The notes: generated by a model from the sequence alone, not told the origin. Shown: positions 45,341 through 56,865, counted from the first letter of the stretch. The stretch: 64,000 nucleotides of DNA from Ovis canadensis (GCF_042477335.2 NC_091262.1:40459001-40523000), one strand, 5' to 3'. Translations and numbers: made by a program.

Positions 45341-45911
45341 ATATGAATCTTCCCCATTCATATGTCCACGTATGAATAAAGAAATGTCTACGTCTACATC
45401 TATATTTATATCTCTATAACAGTGTAAAGTGGTTCTTCAGACCAAAGACTGAAATGAGCCTGGCAATGAGGAGTGCAGAGAGCAGCCTTTGAGAGAAATC
45501 GGTTTGCCTTTCATCTGTTCGTGTGGGCTGTTCTCAAGTTGCCCACAGCTTAGACATCTCTCCATGCCGTTAGAAAGTAATCAACCAAATGAAAAAGTGA
45601 AGACTATTTTGTCAGTTTGGGGTTGTGATCTCTTAAAATGGAGAAGGATAATGGTATAGAGTCAAGGGCCACCCGTGCTTGCAGTCTGGAGAAAGGAAAC
45701 CTGGGGAGTTGGCAGAAAGAAAGTTGGGGGTTTGAAAGGGACAAAACTGAATGCTATAACCTCTTCTTCAGTCGGTGGGGGCTGGGGGAATAATTTGACC
45801 CTGGCACCTCCAATGGGAACTTATGCTTAAAGAAAAAGAGGACAACATAAGGGCTAAAGATGCAAGCGGACCTTGGGAAGTCATGGCAACACCTGCACTC
45901 TTGGGCTTGCT
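45341..45911. other. Intergenic, no feature recognised
   Basis: Starts with a TATATCT/TACGTCTAC-type low-complexity patch (45355-45420). No exon. Confidence 0.35.
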
Positions 45912-46060
45912 GTTCAGTTGCTCAGTCGTGTCCAGCTCTTTGCGATCCCATGGACTGCAGCACACCAGGCTTCTCTGTGTTTCACCATCTCTTGGAGTCT
46001 GCTCAAACTCACGTCCATTGAGTCGGTGATGTCATCCAACCATCTCATCCTCTGCACTTT
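45912..46060 (-). mobile_element. BovB 3'-end fragment
   Basis: GTTCAGTTGCTCAGTCGTGT to CATCCAACCATCTCATCCTC. Confidence 0.85.
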
Positions 46061-46173
46061 TACTCTAATACAGTGCTGAATAGGAGGATGTCAGTAACAT
46101 GAGATGCATGTCATAATCAGCGATGGTAAGTGTTACATACATAATTCCCACTCATCTTTACATACTTGGTAAA

Positions 46174-46313
46174 AATGGAGAAGGAAATGGCATCCTGGAG
46201 AAGGAAATGGCAACCCACTCCAATACTCTTGCCTGGAAAATCCCATGAACAGAGGAGCCTGACATGCTGCAGTCCATGCGGTCGCGAAGAGTCCAATATG
46301 ACTGAGCGACTAA
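46174..46313 (+). mobile_element. Bov-A monomer with duplicated start
   Basis: GGAGAAGGAAATGGCATCCT is followed immediately by a second GGAGAAGGAAATGGCAACCC. GGTAAAAA flanks both sides. Confidence 0.8.
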
Positions 46314-46530
46314 CTCCTGGTAAAAACTTTTCAGAGTTTCTTTCCTCCTTGAATTTAACAGGATGCTGGTAATTTCATTGTGTTTTGCTACTGAAAATAT
46401 GTATATGATGCCACCACCACTGGCAGTCTCCATACCCTCTGACTGTTTAAAGCGTCTTTGTTTTTGAGATATGGGGTGGCTGAATTCTGTCTGCCAGTTC
46501 ACACTGAGTTTCAGAGATCTTTTTCAGGGA

Positions 46531-46800
46531 CTTTCCTGATGGTTCAGTGGTGAGGAGTCCACCTCCCAGTGCAGGAGACACAGGTTCTACCCTTGATCTG
46601 AGAGGATCCCACATGTCACTGAGCAACTAAGACCATGCACCATGACTGTTGAGCCTGTGCTTTAGAGCCTGTGCTCTGCAACAGAGAAGCCTCTGCAATG
46701 AGAAGCCCCGGGCACTGCAACTGAACCAAAGCCTGCACAAAAAAGACCCAACATAGCCAAAAATAAATAAAAATTTTTTTTTTAAACCACCCCAAAACAA
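46531..46800 (+). mobile_element. Long-form CHR SINE, first of a pair sharing a target site
   Basis: CTTTCCTGATGGTTCAGTGG head; CAATGAGAAGCCCCGGGCAC region; AAAAATAAATAAAAATT tail. Flanked by AGATCTTTTTCAGGGA (46515-46530) and AGATCTTTTCCAGGGA (46801-46816). Confidence 0.85.
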
Positions 46801-46812
46801 AGATCTTTTCCA

Positions 46813-46937
46813 GGGAATACCCTGATGGTCCAGCAGTTAGGACTTTGTTCTTTCACTATGGAGGGCATGGGTTCAATCCCTGGTTGGGGAATTCTGTTCT
46901 TGCAAGCCGATGGCAGGGCCAGAAAGGAAAAAGAAAA
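46813..46937 (+). mobile_element. CHR SINE, second of the pair
   Basis: GGAATACCCTGATGGTCCAG head; GGTTCAATCCCTGGTTGGGG box; purine-rich tail. A third, more diverged target copy (AGATTTTTCCCAGG, 46938-46951) closes it. Confidence 0.85.
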
Positions 46938-46989
46938 AGATTTTTCCCAGGTCTTCCCTCCTAGCACCTGTTCTGAAGTGTTCTGATTC

Positions 46990-47150
46990 TGATGCAGGGC
47001 TTCTCAAACTGTTCTGTGCACATGAAGCTGCTGGAAGATCTTGTTGAAAATGCAGATTCTGACTCAGCAGTGGAATGGGGTGTGGCTGAGATCCCGGTAA
47101 TGCAGGCAAAGCTGGTGCAAGGACCACTCTTGGAACATTTCGGCAAGGCC
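46990..47150 (+). mobile_element. MER5A-like hAT relic
   Basis: GCTTCTCAAACTGTTCTGTG, GTTGAAAATGCAGATTCTGA, CCGGTAATGCAGGCAAAGCT. Confidence 0.65.
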
Positions 47151-47895
47151 CCAGCATGACACTTCCCTCTCCTTAGTCTGCTTTCTGTCTCCACCATCCT
47201 TCAAGCCTCTGCTTCTTGGCCATCTGCTTCACTTTTTTTTTGCTAGACCCTACCTTCTTGTCTTCTAAATTGTCCCCAACAGGGCCATCTTGCTCAAATC
47301 AAATTTCACTCAGACTGCCCAAAAGGATGTTCAGGAATGAAGTCAAAACAACTGGAGTTTCTCCACAAGGAGGTCGAGGTGAGAAAGAAAAGCTGGGGGA
47401 AACTGGACATAGAACACAGCTTGTAGGAAAGGAGTCAGCAAGATGTAGATGTGGTCCTGGGGTCAGGGGATCTGACAGCCGGTGTGGTCCTGAGGTCAGG
47501 GGATCTCAAGTGACCCAACTGCTTGAGGGCTGGGAGGGCCCGAACAGTGAAGTTCTAATCGTGTGATTGTGACTCAGCCTGTGCTGGTATGCACTTCTTG
47601 CGCTCACCTGTAACCGCTCTCTTCTCTTTGGAACACGGTTCCCCACCTCCCAGTCCCTAGGTAGTTCCATGGAGACATGTGGCAAGTTCTGGCCACTGGT
47701 TTGTGAATAGAAGTGATTGCATGCACAATACCCTGCTGCTGCATTTACCTGCTGGCATGAGACCCTGAAACCTTCTCCTCCCCTGCTTCCTTAATGAGAA
47801 GGCCATGTTGCCCAGTCCTGCAGAACAGGACAATAAGCCTTTGTCAGCCTGTTTTCTTTATTTCATTTTTTTTTTCCCCACTGTTGACCATTTTG
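47151..47895. other. Intergenic with a short tandem duplication
   Basis: At about 47449-47508, GTGGTCCTGGGGTCAGGGGA and GTGGTCCTGAGGTCAGGGGA form two direct copies about 33 bp apart. No gene. Confidence 0.5.
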
Positions 47896-48025
47896 AAAGG
47901 AAATGGCTTCCCCAATCCAGTATTCTTTCCTGGGGAATCCCATGGTCAGAGGAGCCTGGTGGGTTATATTACAGTCTGTGAGGTTGCAAGGAGTTGGATG
48001 TGACTGAGTGCCTAAGCACACACAG
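47896..48025 (+). mobile_element. Bov-A monomer
   Basis: AAAGGAAATGGCTTCCCCAA to TGTGACTGAGTGCCTAAGCA, with a small ATTACAGTCT disruption. Confidence 0.8.
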
Positions 48026-48321
48026 AAATGGAATCTGAAAGCCCTTTGGTCCTCAGAAGAGAGAAAAATGGGTGAAAAGGTGTAATATAAGCGTCCTCCC
48101 CATGCCCCCACCTGCCTTCCCATTCAATAATACAACAAGGATCTAATCCTTGAATGGGGTGATAGAGAGGGGGCAGTAGACACAGACATGGGTTTGAGAG
48201 GATCCCAGAGCTAATTCCATCTTCCTAGGCTATGACCTGGGAAAATCGCAGCCCCTTTAAGACCTGGCCCCAGTTCCCCAAAGTTAGTGACATATATTAA
48301 CATCCAGTCATAGGTAAGATG

Positions 48322-48596
48322 CGGAGAAGGCAATGGCACCCCACTCCAGTACTGTTGCCTGGAAAATCCCATGGACAGAGGAGCCTGGTAGGCTGCAGTC
48401 CGTGGCGTGGCAAAGAGTCGGACACGACTGAGCGACTTCACTTTCACTTTTCACTTTCATGCATTGGAGAAGGCAGTGGCAACCCACTCCAGTGTTCTTG
48501 CCTGGAGAATCCCAGGGACGGGGGAGACTGGTGGGCTACCATCTATGGGGTCGCACAGAGTCGGACATGACTGAAGCGACTTAACAGCAGCAGCAG
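48322..48596 (+). mobile_element. BOV-A2 dimeric SINE with 13-bp target duplication
   Basis: Near-consensus dimer from CGGAGAAGGCAATGGCACCC to TTAACAGCAGCAGCAG. CATAGGTAAGATG occurs at 48309-48321 and 48597-48609. Confidence 0.93.
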
Positions 48597-48609
48597 CATA
48601 GGTAAGATG

Positions 48610-48830
48610 GGCTTCCCAGGTGGTGCTAGTGTTAAAAGAATTCACCTGCCAATGCAGGAGACATAAAAGATGCGGGTTCCATCCCTGGGTTGGGAAGATC
48701 CCATGGAGGAGGGCATGGCAACCCACTCCAGTATTCTTGCCTGGAGAATTCCATGGGCAGAGGAGCCTAGAGGTCTAGATCTAAGGGGTCACAAAGAATC
48801 GGGACATGACTGAGCGGCTTAGCACACATG
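48610..48830 (+). mobile_element. Bov-tA SINE at the same target site
   Basis: GGCTTCCCAGGTGGTGCTAG head to GCGGCTTAGCACACATG. CATATGTAAGATA (48831-48843) closes it, so this SINE came first and BOV-A2 then entered at its left edge. Confidence 0.9.
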
Positions 48831-49117
48831 CATATGTAAGATATAAGGTAACTGTTCCAGAAGTAGTTTTACGCTTTCATAACTTCAAAAATATAAATTC
48901 AACAGACATATCAAAGAGGTCTTTTAAAGATGTAATGTTTAAAGTTTCGTTTACTCAAAAGGGATTTGTGAATTTTGAACAATAATTTTAAAGTTAGAAA
49001 TTAGGGGGACAAAAGAGATTGGTCCCTCCCACAGATGGTAAGCATTGACTGAAACAAAAAAGTTTAAATGTGTTGTTCCAAGTTCACAAAACTAAAAAGG
49101 TTTAAGAACTTCACTCT

Positions 49118-49290
49118 GGACTCAGACGTTAAGAATCTGCCTTCAATGCAGGAGACCAGGGTTCGATCTCTGGGTCGGGAAGATACCCTGGAGAAGGGAA
49201 TGACTACCCACTCCAGTTTTCTTTCCTGGTGAATCCCATGGACAGAGGAGCCTGGTGGGCTACAGTCCAGGTTCCAAAGAGTTTACGCTT
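49118..49290 (+). mobile_element. Bov-tA SINE, head altered
   Basis: GACTCAGACGTTAAGAATCT, GGGTTCGATCTCTGGGTCGG; body end diverged. Confidence 0.75.
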
Positions 49291-49769
49291 CTGATGTGAC
49301 AAACGCTTAACAGTACATTAAAGTTTTGGGAACACTGTGTCAGAAGGCAGTTTCTCATCTTTGGTCCTGGAGTTATGTTGCAACCTGTGTCTGGAGGCAG
49401 CTGCAGGACTAGTTGCTATGAGTTGCTTATCAATGACCACCAGGACTTTGACTTTAAAATTGTATAATTAATGCCAAAATCTCAAACATATTTGGGCTTT
49501 TTGTTTCTCTGGGTTTTTTGTTTTATAAATTTTGGGTTCTTTTGTAACCTCTTATAAGAGCTCTGAGTACTAGGTAAGCCTATTCCCATAGTGAGGCAAA
49601 GGTACTTTTGGTTTTGTTTATCATGGAACCTTTTAAAAATACAAAAATACAATGAAGACTTCTCACCCAACTTCCATCTCCATGATCACTTTTCCTTTTT
49701 TTTGTTTGTTTTTTGCTAAAGTGTTCAAAGTGAATCCTAAATGTGAGATAAGTGAAGTTGTTTTGTTTT
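49291..49769. other. Intergenic, no feature recognised
   Basis: AT-rich with T-tracts and TTTGTTT-type low complexity. Confidence 0.35.
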
Positions 49770-50160
49770 TGTTTTAATTGGAGTGTAATTGCTTTATAAT
49801 GTTGTGTTTCTGCTGCACAAGGAAGTGAATCAGCCATCTGTATACATATGACCCCTTCTCTTGGACCTCCCTCCTTCCCACTCCATACCATCCCTCTAAG
49901 TCATCACAGAGTACTGAGATGCGCTCCGTGCATTATTCAGCAGCTTCCCACTAGCTATCAATTTTGCACACGGGAGTGTATATATCCCTGGCTCAAGAAG
50001 ATCCCCCAGAGAAGAGAAAGGCTATCCACTCCAGTATTCTTGCCTGGAGAACCCCTTGGACAGAGGAGCCATGTGGTTGCAAAGAGTCAGACATGGCTGA
50101 AGTGACTTAACACATGCCCAGTATATATATGTCAATGCTACTCTCCCAATTCATCCCACC
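49770..50160 (-). mobile_element. Ruminant L1 3'-end fragment split by a Bov-tA
   Basis: TTTTAATTGGAGTGTAATTG, CAGCAGCTTCCCACTAGCTA on the left; GTCAATGCTACTCTCCCAAT after the insertion. Confidence 0.8.
49986..50118 (+). mobile_element. Bov-tA SINE, head truncated, inside L1
   Basis: Begins CCCTGGCTCAAGAAGATCCC and ends GACTTAACACATGCCC. AGT(G)TATATAT flanks both sides. Confidence 0.75.
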
Positions 50161-51269
50161 CTCCCTAGACAAGCACAGTTTTGTTGGGCTTAAGAAGACA
50201 GCTTCAACTGGGGAAATAGAATCAAATAGCATTAGGGTAATTGGCAGAGAGAGAGGGAGAGTGAGAGAGACTGGGACAGAAAGAGCAAGGGAGGGAGAGA
50301 GGAAGGGAAGAGAGACTGAAATAGAAGAGCATCTAGAATGAGATCACCAAATTTATCCCTGTGCTCCTCTCCTGCCCCATTTCCAGTTTTCTCAACTTTC
50401 CACCTACTTTGTTCTTGACTTTGAGACATTAGCAACCTGGGAGACTAGAGGCATCTCTAAGCAGAGGGTTTTCTATCACAGTAAAACAAAAGGGAGACCA
50501 CACCCTTTTCCACCTCCTCTGCCTGCCCCCTGCAAGTTCACAATCTCACTGCCAACTGTTCAAAGGACTGGGTGGCTTCCTTCTCCTTTTTTTCACAGAA
50601 GGAGCTTGACTCTTAATCCTGGAACGCAGCCATCTTTCCTTCACCAGCCGGGCTTTGGGAGTACAGCAGGGAAATGAAGGGAAACAGAAAGAAATCTGTG
50701 ACTCCTTGGGGACCCCTCACCCCGGAGCAGTATTTCTCCCCAAACTCTCCTATAAATGTCTAGAATTCAGAGTCACGAAACTAGGATTTCCACAAAGACA
50801 GAGCCTCAAATTAGTTCGGAGTATAATATTTACAATAAATATTAACCTAAGAAAAACCCTGAGATGATTTGCAGTGATAAGAACTCAGTTTAACTCTGCC
50901 TTCTCCGGGTTTAGCAGTGGAGCTTTTTTTAGGTCACCTATTAATATCTCATGGGATACTCGGACTTTATAAAATGCAGTTAGGGGGAACTGTCCTGAAA
51001 TGGCTTCCTTGCAATCTGAAATCCCAGGATGGGATAAGTCACTTCTCCCAATTTGTTGAAGGGAAGCTCATTCCATGTGGAGGGTCAGAGGTGGTGGAAG
51101 ATCAGAAAGAGAGTCAGAGCAACTAAGAGGATGTGGGGGTGAGGTTAGCAGAAGATTCGGTTCCAGAGGGCCAGCATGTCTACTGGTTAAACCAGCAAAG
51201 TTGCCAGACAAAGCAGAAAGGAGGGCTTACTTGGGTCCTGAATGAATCTGAGGCAAACTTTGGGAGATG
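50161..51269. other. Intergenic with (GA)-rich tract
   Basis: An imperfect GAGAGGGAGA tract lies at about 50247-50335. The remaining 900 bp (50340-51265) is single-copy-looking with no supported exon. Confidence 0.45.
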
Positions 51270-51350
51270 ATGAAGGACAGGGAAGCCTGGTGCACTGCAG
51301 TTCATGGGGTCGCAAAGAGTTGGACACGACTTAGCAACTGAACAACAACA
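51270..51350 (+). mobile_element. BovB 3'-terminal stub
   Basis: GATGAAGGACAGGGAAGCCT to TTAGCAACTGAACAACAACA. Confidence 0.8.
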
Positions 51351-51501
51351 AAGGCACAGGCTTCTGAGTCAGGGTGACCTCGGACCTGCTCCTAGAGCAA
51401 AGAGAAGTTCATTCCTGAAAAAGGAATGCAGTGACCACCAGCCCAAGGGAGACTACGCTGGCCCAGGAGTTAGAAGAGCAATAGGAAAAATAGTCCAACA
51501 T

Positions 51502-51536
51502 TTATGTATGTATGTATGCATGTATGTATGTATATA
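51502..51536 (+). repeat. (TATG)n microsatellite
   Basis: About eight TATG/CATG units. Confidence 0.9.
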
Positions 51537-51617
51537 AATAATGATTATTTTTACAACATGCATCGTCATTAAAGAATTATCTCTTTACCCTTGCAAAATG
51601 TTTTGAAAGTAAATTGA

Positions 51618-51765
51618 GGACTTCCCTGATGGCCCAGTGGCTAAGACTCTGTGCTCCCAATGCAGAGGACCCAGGTTCAATCCTTGGTCAGGGAACTGGA
51701 TTCCACATGCTGCAAATAAGACCTGGGGCAGTCAAATAAAAAATGTATGAAAAAAAAAAAAAAAA
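51618..51765 (+). mobile_element. CHR SINE
   Basis: AGGACTTCCCTGATGGCCCA head, GTTCAATCCTTGGTCAGGGA box, A15 tail. Confidence 0.9.
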
Positions 51766-51984
51766 CAACCGCAGGCTATCTCGGAAGACACCTCCATGTT
51801 TAAATGATTTCATTGCTCACATTTAGTTATTTCAAACTTCTCTCAGTTCTTTCAAACTATGTCTTTCCCTTAGATCTGAACTTTGATTCATCCTCAGAAT
51901 TGTGTAAGCACCATTCCATGGTGTGCTTGGCATTTAGCTTTGTGGAGAGCAGCTTGACTTCTCTTCACCTCTATGTAACTGATC

Positions 51985-53566
51985 GTAAAAGATCTTCACG
52001 ACCCAGATAATCACGATAGTGTGATCACCAACCTAGAGCCAGACATTCTGGAATGCAAAGTCAAGTGGACCTTAGGAAGCATCACTACAAACAAAGCTAG
52101 TGGAGGTGATGGAATTCCAGTTGAGTTATTTCAAATCCTAAAAGATGATGCTGTGAAAGTGCTGCACTCAATATACCAGCAAGTTTGGAAAACTCAGCAG
52201 TGGCCACAGGACTGGAAAAGGTCAGTTTTCATTCCAATCCCAAAGAAAGGCAATGCCAAAGAATGCTCAAATTACTTCACAGTTGCACTCATCTCACATG
52301 CTAGGAAAGTAATGCTCAAAATTCTCCAAGCCAGGCTTCAACAGTACATGAGCCATGAACTTCCAGATGTTCAAGCTTGATTTAGAAAAAGGAGAGGAAC
52401 CAGAGATCAAATTGTCAACATCTGTTGGATCATTGAAAAAGCAAGAGAGTTCCAGAAAAGCATCTGCTTCTGCTTTATTGACTATGCCAAAGCCTTTGAC
52501 TGTGTGGACCACAACAAACTATGGAAAATTCTTAAAGAAATGGGAATACCAGACCACCTGACCTGCCTCTTGAGAAATCTGTATGCAGGTCAGGAAGCAA
52601 CAGTTAGAATTGGACCTGGAACAACAGACTGGTTCCAAATTGGGACAGGAGTATGTCAGGGCTATACATTGTCACCCTGCTTATTTATATGCAGAGTACA
52701 TAATGAAAAACACTGGGCTGGAAGAAGCACAAGCTGGAATCCAGAGTGCCGGGAGAAATATCAATAACCTCAGATATGCAGATGACACCACCCTTATGGC
52801 AGAAAGCGAAGAACTAAAGAGGCTCTTGATGAAAATGAAAGAGGAAAGTGAAAAAGTTGGCTTGAGGCTCAACATTCAAAAAACGAAGATCATGGCATCT
52901 GGTCCCATCACTTCATGGCAAATAGATGGGGAAACAGTGGAAACAGTGAGAGACTTTATTTTTTGGGGTTCCAAAATCATTGCAGATGGTGACTGTAGCC
53001 ATGAAATTAAAAGACGCTTTCTCCTTGGAAGGAAAGTTATGACCAACCTAGACAGCATATTAAAAAGCAGAGACATTACTTTGCCAACAAAGGTCAGTCT
53101 AGTCAAAGCTATGGTTTTTCCAGTAGTCATGTATGGATGTGAGAGTTAGACTATAAAGAAAGCTGAGTGCCAAAGAATTGATGCTTTTGAACTGTGGTGC
53201 TGGAAAAGACTCTTGAGAGTCCTTGGAACTGCGAGGAGATCCAACTAGTCCATCCTAAAGGAAATCAGTCCTGACTATTCATTGGAAGGACTGATGCTGA
53301 AGCTGAAACTCCAATACCTTGGCCACCCAATGTGAAGAACTGACTCATTTGAAAAGACCCTGATGCTGGGAAAGATTGAAGGCAGGAGGAAAAGGGGATG
53401 ACAGAGGATGAGATGATTGGATGGCATCACTGACTTAAAGGACATGAGTTTGGGTAAACTCCAGGAGTTGGTGATGGACAGGGAGGCCTGGTGTGCTGCA
53501 GTCCATGGGGTCACAAAGAGTGGGACATGACTGAGTGACTGAACTGAACTGAACTGCTTCTCTCCC
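51985..53566 (+). mobile_element. 5'-truncated BovB LINE, about 1.6 kb, with most of the RT domain
   Basis: This is the longest uninterrupted BovB in the window. Frames in order read MNKASGG-like fingers, IPIPKKGNAKECSNY, FIDYAKAFDCVDHNK, then RYADDTTLMAES with the YADD polymerase motif still present. They shift between frames near 52380 and 52680, and a TGG-to-TAG change at about 53147 gives a stop in CESW. It ends in ACTGAACTGAACTGAACTG. Inactive: no endonuclease domain and multiple breaks. Confidence 0.95.
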
Positions 53567-53572
53567 AGACTC

Positions 53573-54000
53573 AGCCATACATATACATGTATCCATTCTC
53601 CCCCAAACTCTCCTCTCATCCAGGTTGCCACATAACACTGAGCAGAGTTCTCTGTGCTATACAGGAAGTCTGTGTTGGTTTGATGTTGTTGTTTAGTTAC
53701 CAAGTCATGTCTGATTCTTTTGGAACTCCATGGACTGTAGCCTGCTAGACTCCTCTGTCCATAGATATTCCCAGCAAAGAATACTGAAGTAGGTTGCCAT
53801 TTCCTTCTCCAGGGGATCTTCACACCCCAGGGACTGAACCCATTTCTCCTGCATTGGCAGGCAGATTCTTTACCACTGAGCCACCAGTTGGTTGTCATTT
53901 TAAATATAGCAGTGTGTACAGGCAACCATAAGTTCATTCTCTTAAGTCTGTGAGTCTGTTCCTGTTCACTCAGCATGAACAGGTTGTCATGAATAAGAGT
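53573..54000 (-). mobile_element. Ruminant L1 3'-region fragment split by a Bov-tA
   Basis: ATACATATACATGTATCCAT and CTGTGCTATACAGGAAGTCT precede the insertion. ATTTTAAATATAGCAGTGTG and GCAACCATAAGTTCATTCTC follow it. Confidence 0.75.
53688..53886 (-). mobile_element. Bov-tA SINE inside L1
   Basis: GATGTTGTTGTTTAGTTACC to ACCACTGAGCCACCAG; TTGGTT lies on both sides. Confidence 0.88.
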
Positions 54001-54561
54001 TGTCATTTTTTTTTTTGATCAGACAAAGAAGGTTGTTTCCTCTCCAGCCATCTAATACAACACACAGGTATAGAAGCACAAAGAAGCAAGGATTTGTGCT
54101 GTAAGGGTGAGAACCAGCAGCAGTCAGGGCACGAAAGCTCAGGTCCATTCTCTGCCCTTCTCTACAGGTTACTAGTGTCTTACTAGTGGGAGCAAAATGG
54201 ATGGGGTTCTAGGGCAAAGCCAGCAACACTTTGGGGGTATCCAGTGAGGAGAAAAGAGAAGGGTAAGCTCAGAGACAGGAAGCAAGCTTAGGAACTGGCA
54301 TCACCTCCTGGTGGTTTTTTACTTCCTGGGTGAGAGGGGTTTTTGTTTTTTTGTTTTTTTTTTAATGGTAGAACATTTCATTGGAAATTTCTTTCCCTAC
54401 ATTTTAATTCCCTTTAGTTATCCAGGCTCTTCAGTAAAATAAACATCACATATACAGTCCTGTGAGGTGTTGTTTTAGGGGCTTCTGGGAGAATCTCTAA
54501 GTGAAGGTTGGGGTTCCCACATTACCCTTCAGAAACCAGTGCAGTAGTAGCAACACTGCAG
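54001..54561. other. Intergenic, no feature recognised
   Basis: Contains TTTGTTTTTTTG low complexity (54343-54363). No exon. Confidence 0.35.
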
Positions 54562-54770
54562 TGCTTTGATTTAGTCTTAAGTCATGTCCAGTTCTTTGTG
54601 ACCCCATGGACTGTAGCCTGCCAGGCTCCTCTGTCCACGGGATTTTCCAGGCAAGAATACTAGAGTGAGTTGCCATTTCCTCCTTGAGGGAAACTGCCCA
54701 ACCCAGGGATCAACCCCAAGTCTCTTGCATTGACAGGTGTATTTTTTACCATTGAGTCACCAAGAATTCC
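54562..54770 (-). mobile_element. Bov-tA SINE
   Basis: GATTTAGTCTTAAGTCATGT to TGAGTCACCAAGAATTCCC. Confidence 0.85.
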
Positions 54771-54989
54771 CTAGTAACACTGCTTGAACGTGGATATTCC
54801 TAAACTTGTGGGGCTGGACCAACCATGAAGATAGTGATGGCCAACAGAAGCAGAATGGTGCACCCTGTCAAAACAATGACTCAGGACTAGACTTGGGACT
54901 TACGGCAAATCCTATCATCCCAAAATATACTGAAGAAGGAAGTCTCTAGAATGGAGAGTAGAGATGGAAAGGAGGATGCTGGAATTCAG

Positions 54990-55150
54990 CTGTGCCATGT
55001 ATTAATTGTGACCTGCAGCACATTTTCATCCTTTCTAAACCTCACCCAACCTCACTATAGGCTTATTGTGAGGATTCGATGAGAAAGTGCACAAGAAACA
55101 CTTAGAATATGTTTTGTGCTCAATAGTTAAAACTGCTATCTTAGAAATAT
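54990..55150 (+). mobile_element. MIR remnant
   Basis: TCATCCTTTCTAAACCTCAC, ATTGTGAGGATTCGATGAGA, TTTGTGCTCAATAGTTAAAA. Confidence 0.65.
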
Positions 55151-55276
55151 TCTAAAAGTTGTATTCCTACTCCTACCCTCATTACAGACAAGGGGAAACT
55201 GAATGAAATGGTGTAAAGAGAAAGGTGTAAAGGTGAGAAAATATATTGCCATAGTACTGTGGGATAGCTGTGTATT

Positions 55277-55427
55277 TTTTTTTTAAGATTTTAGTTTTTA
55301 TTTTATTTGTCTGTAGTGGGTCTTAGTTGCTGCATTTGGGATCTAGTTTCCTTACCAGGGATGTGGAACTTGGGCCCTCTGTATTGGGACCGTGAAATCT
55401 TAGCCACTGGACCACCAGGGAAGTTCC
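55277..55427 (-). mobile_element. CHR SINE
   Basis: T-tract, GTCTGTAGTGGGTCTTAGTT, end CCACTGGACCACCAGGGAAG. Confidence 0.85.
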
Positions 55428-56403
55428 TTGGATAGCTCTGTATTCGTGTTTATCATATTATTCAAAAGTTATTTTTGTATCAGTTTCCACCAGTAAGACT
55501 GTCATGTGGAGGGAGAGGTCTGGCTGAGCCATCTGGTATACCCAACACACACAGCACAGTGTAAGGCACACAGAATTAATTGTTCAACAAACATCAGTGG
55601 AACTGAACTGTCCCACAGCTAACTTGTTCACAGTCTTCCCCTTCACACTGCCTCTCTTACTAATGTGACCTATCCCCAACCTCCAGCCTTCCTTCTGGCC
55701 TTTTGGAGTGTCCTGGGAAGCGTAGAGCTGGCGTTTTCATTAAATAAGGGCTTCCCAGGGACAACCACCCTTTCCTTTCCTGTCCATTCTTGGGCTGGCC
55801 AGAAAGTCACAGTTCACAACAGGAAACCAATTGCTTTGTGCTATCAGAAGACATTTCCTTCGCAGCACAAAAACGTCTGAGTAATAATTTCGAGCCGGGC
55901 TTCACCCATTTCCTGTGAGAGGAGGCAAGTTCGCCCACCCCTGTCCTGTAGAGCCTCACTTGCCAGCCCTGCAGTGATGCAATGCCTTCTGTACTGGAAG
56001 GATGGCCCGCTAGGTCCAGCATCCTGTGTATCAGACTCACTTGGGACGGTTTTCCAACATTCATGCAGAACAGAGTCACTGTGACTAATTTGTACTGCTG
56101 TCTGAATACACAGGCAGCTTTGGGAGTAAGAACTCCTTGTGTTAAGAAAGTCATAGCTTTCTCTAAAAGTCAAGACCCAATTTGGCAACCAGGAGTTCAC
56201 AGATGTCAGGGATCATGAAAGTCAATGGAACTGATTCTTGGTAGCTCCCTTATTCTTCGGCCTGTAGGGGAAAGTGACCATGTTGAGTAGAAATGAGCTT
56301 TGTTTGTTCCCCTGTTTCAGGACAGGGGACAGAGCATCTGGGACAGGTGATATTGTATAGTCTAAGATACCTAAAAAGGAAGACTCTAGTCCTCCTTAAT
56401 GAG

Positions 56404-56410
<7 letters not shown>
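55428..56410. other. Repeat-poor stretch, no gene supported
   Basis: About 55550-55605 (GTAAGGCACACAGAATTAAT) may be an L2/MIR end. Minus-strand frames of 115-118 codons at 55807-56200 overlap each other in different frames and show no domain. Confidence 0.4.

Positions 56411-56435
<25 letters not shown>
56411..56435 (+). repeat. (TA)n microsatellite
   Basis: 25 bp of TA. Confidence 0.92.
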
Positions 56436-56464
56436 TTAATATTCCCTTCCAATTTTCTTTCTCT

Positions 56465-56865
56465 TTAAATTGTTATTAGGGTATAGCTGATGTACAAAGT
56501 TGTGTTACTTTCTGCTGGACAGAAAAGTGAATCAGTTATACATATACATGCATCCACTCTGTTTTTTTTAGATTCTTTTCCCATGTAGGTCTTTACAGAG
56601 TATTGAGTGGAGTTCACTGTGCTATACATGGGTGAATACTAAGTTGCTTCAGTGTGTCCAGCTCTTTGCAACCCTATGGACTGTAGCCTGCCAGGCTCAT
56701 CTGTCCATGGGATTATCCACACAAGAATACTGGAGTGGGGAGGAGCCATGCCCTCCTCCAGAGGATCTTCCCGACCCAAGGATTGAACCCGTGTCTCTGA
56801 CTCCTGCATCGCGGGTGGATTCTTTACCATTGAACCACTGGGGAAGCCCTTGTGCTACATAGTAG
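56465..56865 (-). mobile_element. Ruminant L1 3'-region fragment split by a Bov-tA
   Basis: GTTGTGTTACTTTCTGCTGG, GTGAATCAGTTATACATATA and GTTCACTGTGCTATACATGG; TGTGCTACATAGTAGGATTT resumes after the insertion. Confidence 0.8.
56633..56848 (-). mobile_element. Bov-tA SINE inside L1
   Basis: AATACTAAGTTGCTTCAGTG to TTGAACCACTGGGGAAGCCC. TGTGCTATACAT and TGTGCTACATAG flank it. Confidence 0.88.

Noticed and set aside
55807-56200. Two overlapping 115-118 codon minus-strand frames
   Set aside because: They overlap in different frames, lack domains and show no exon boundaries.
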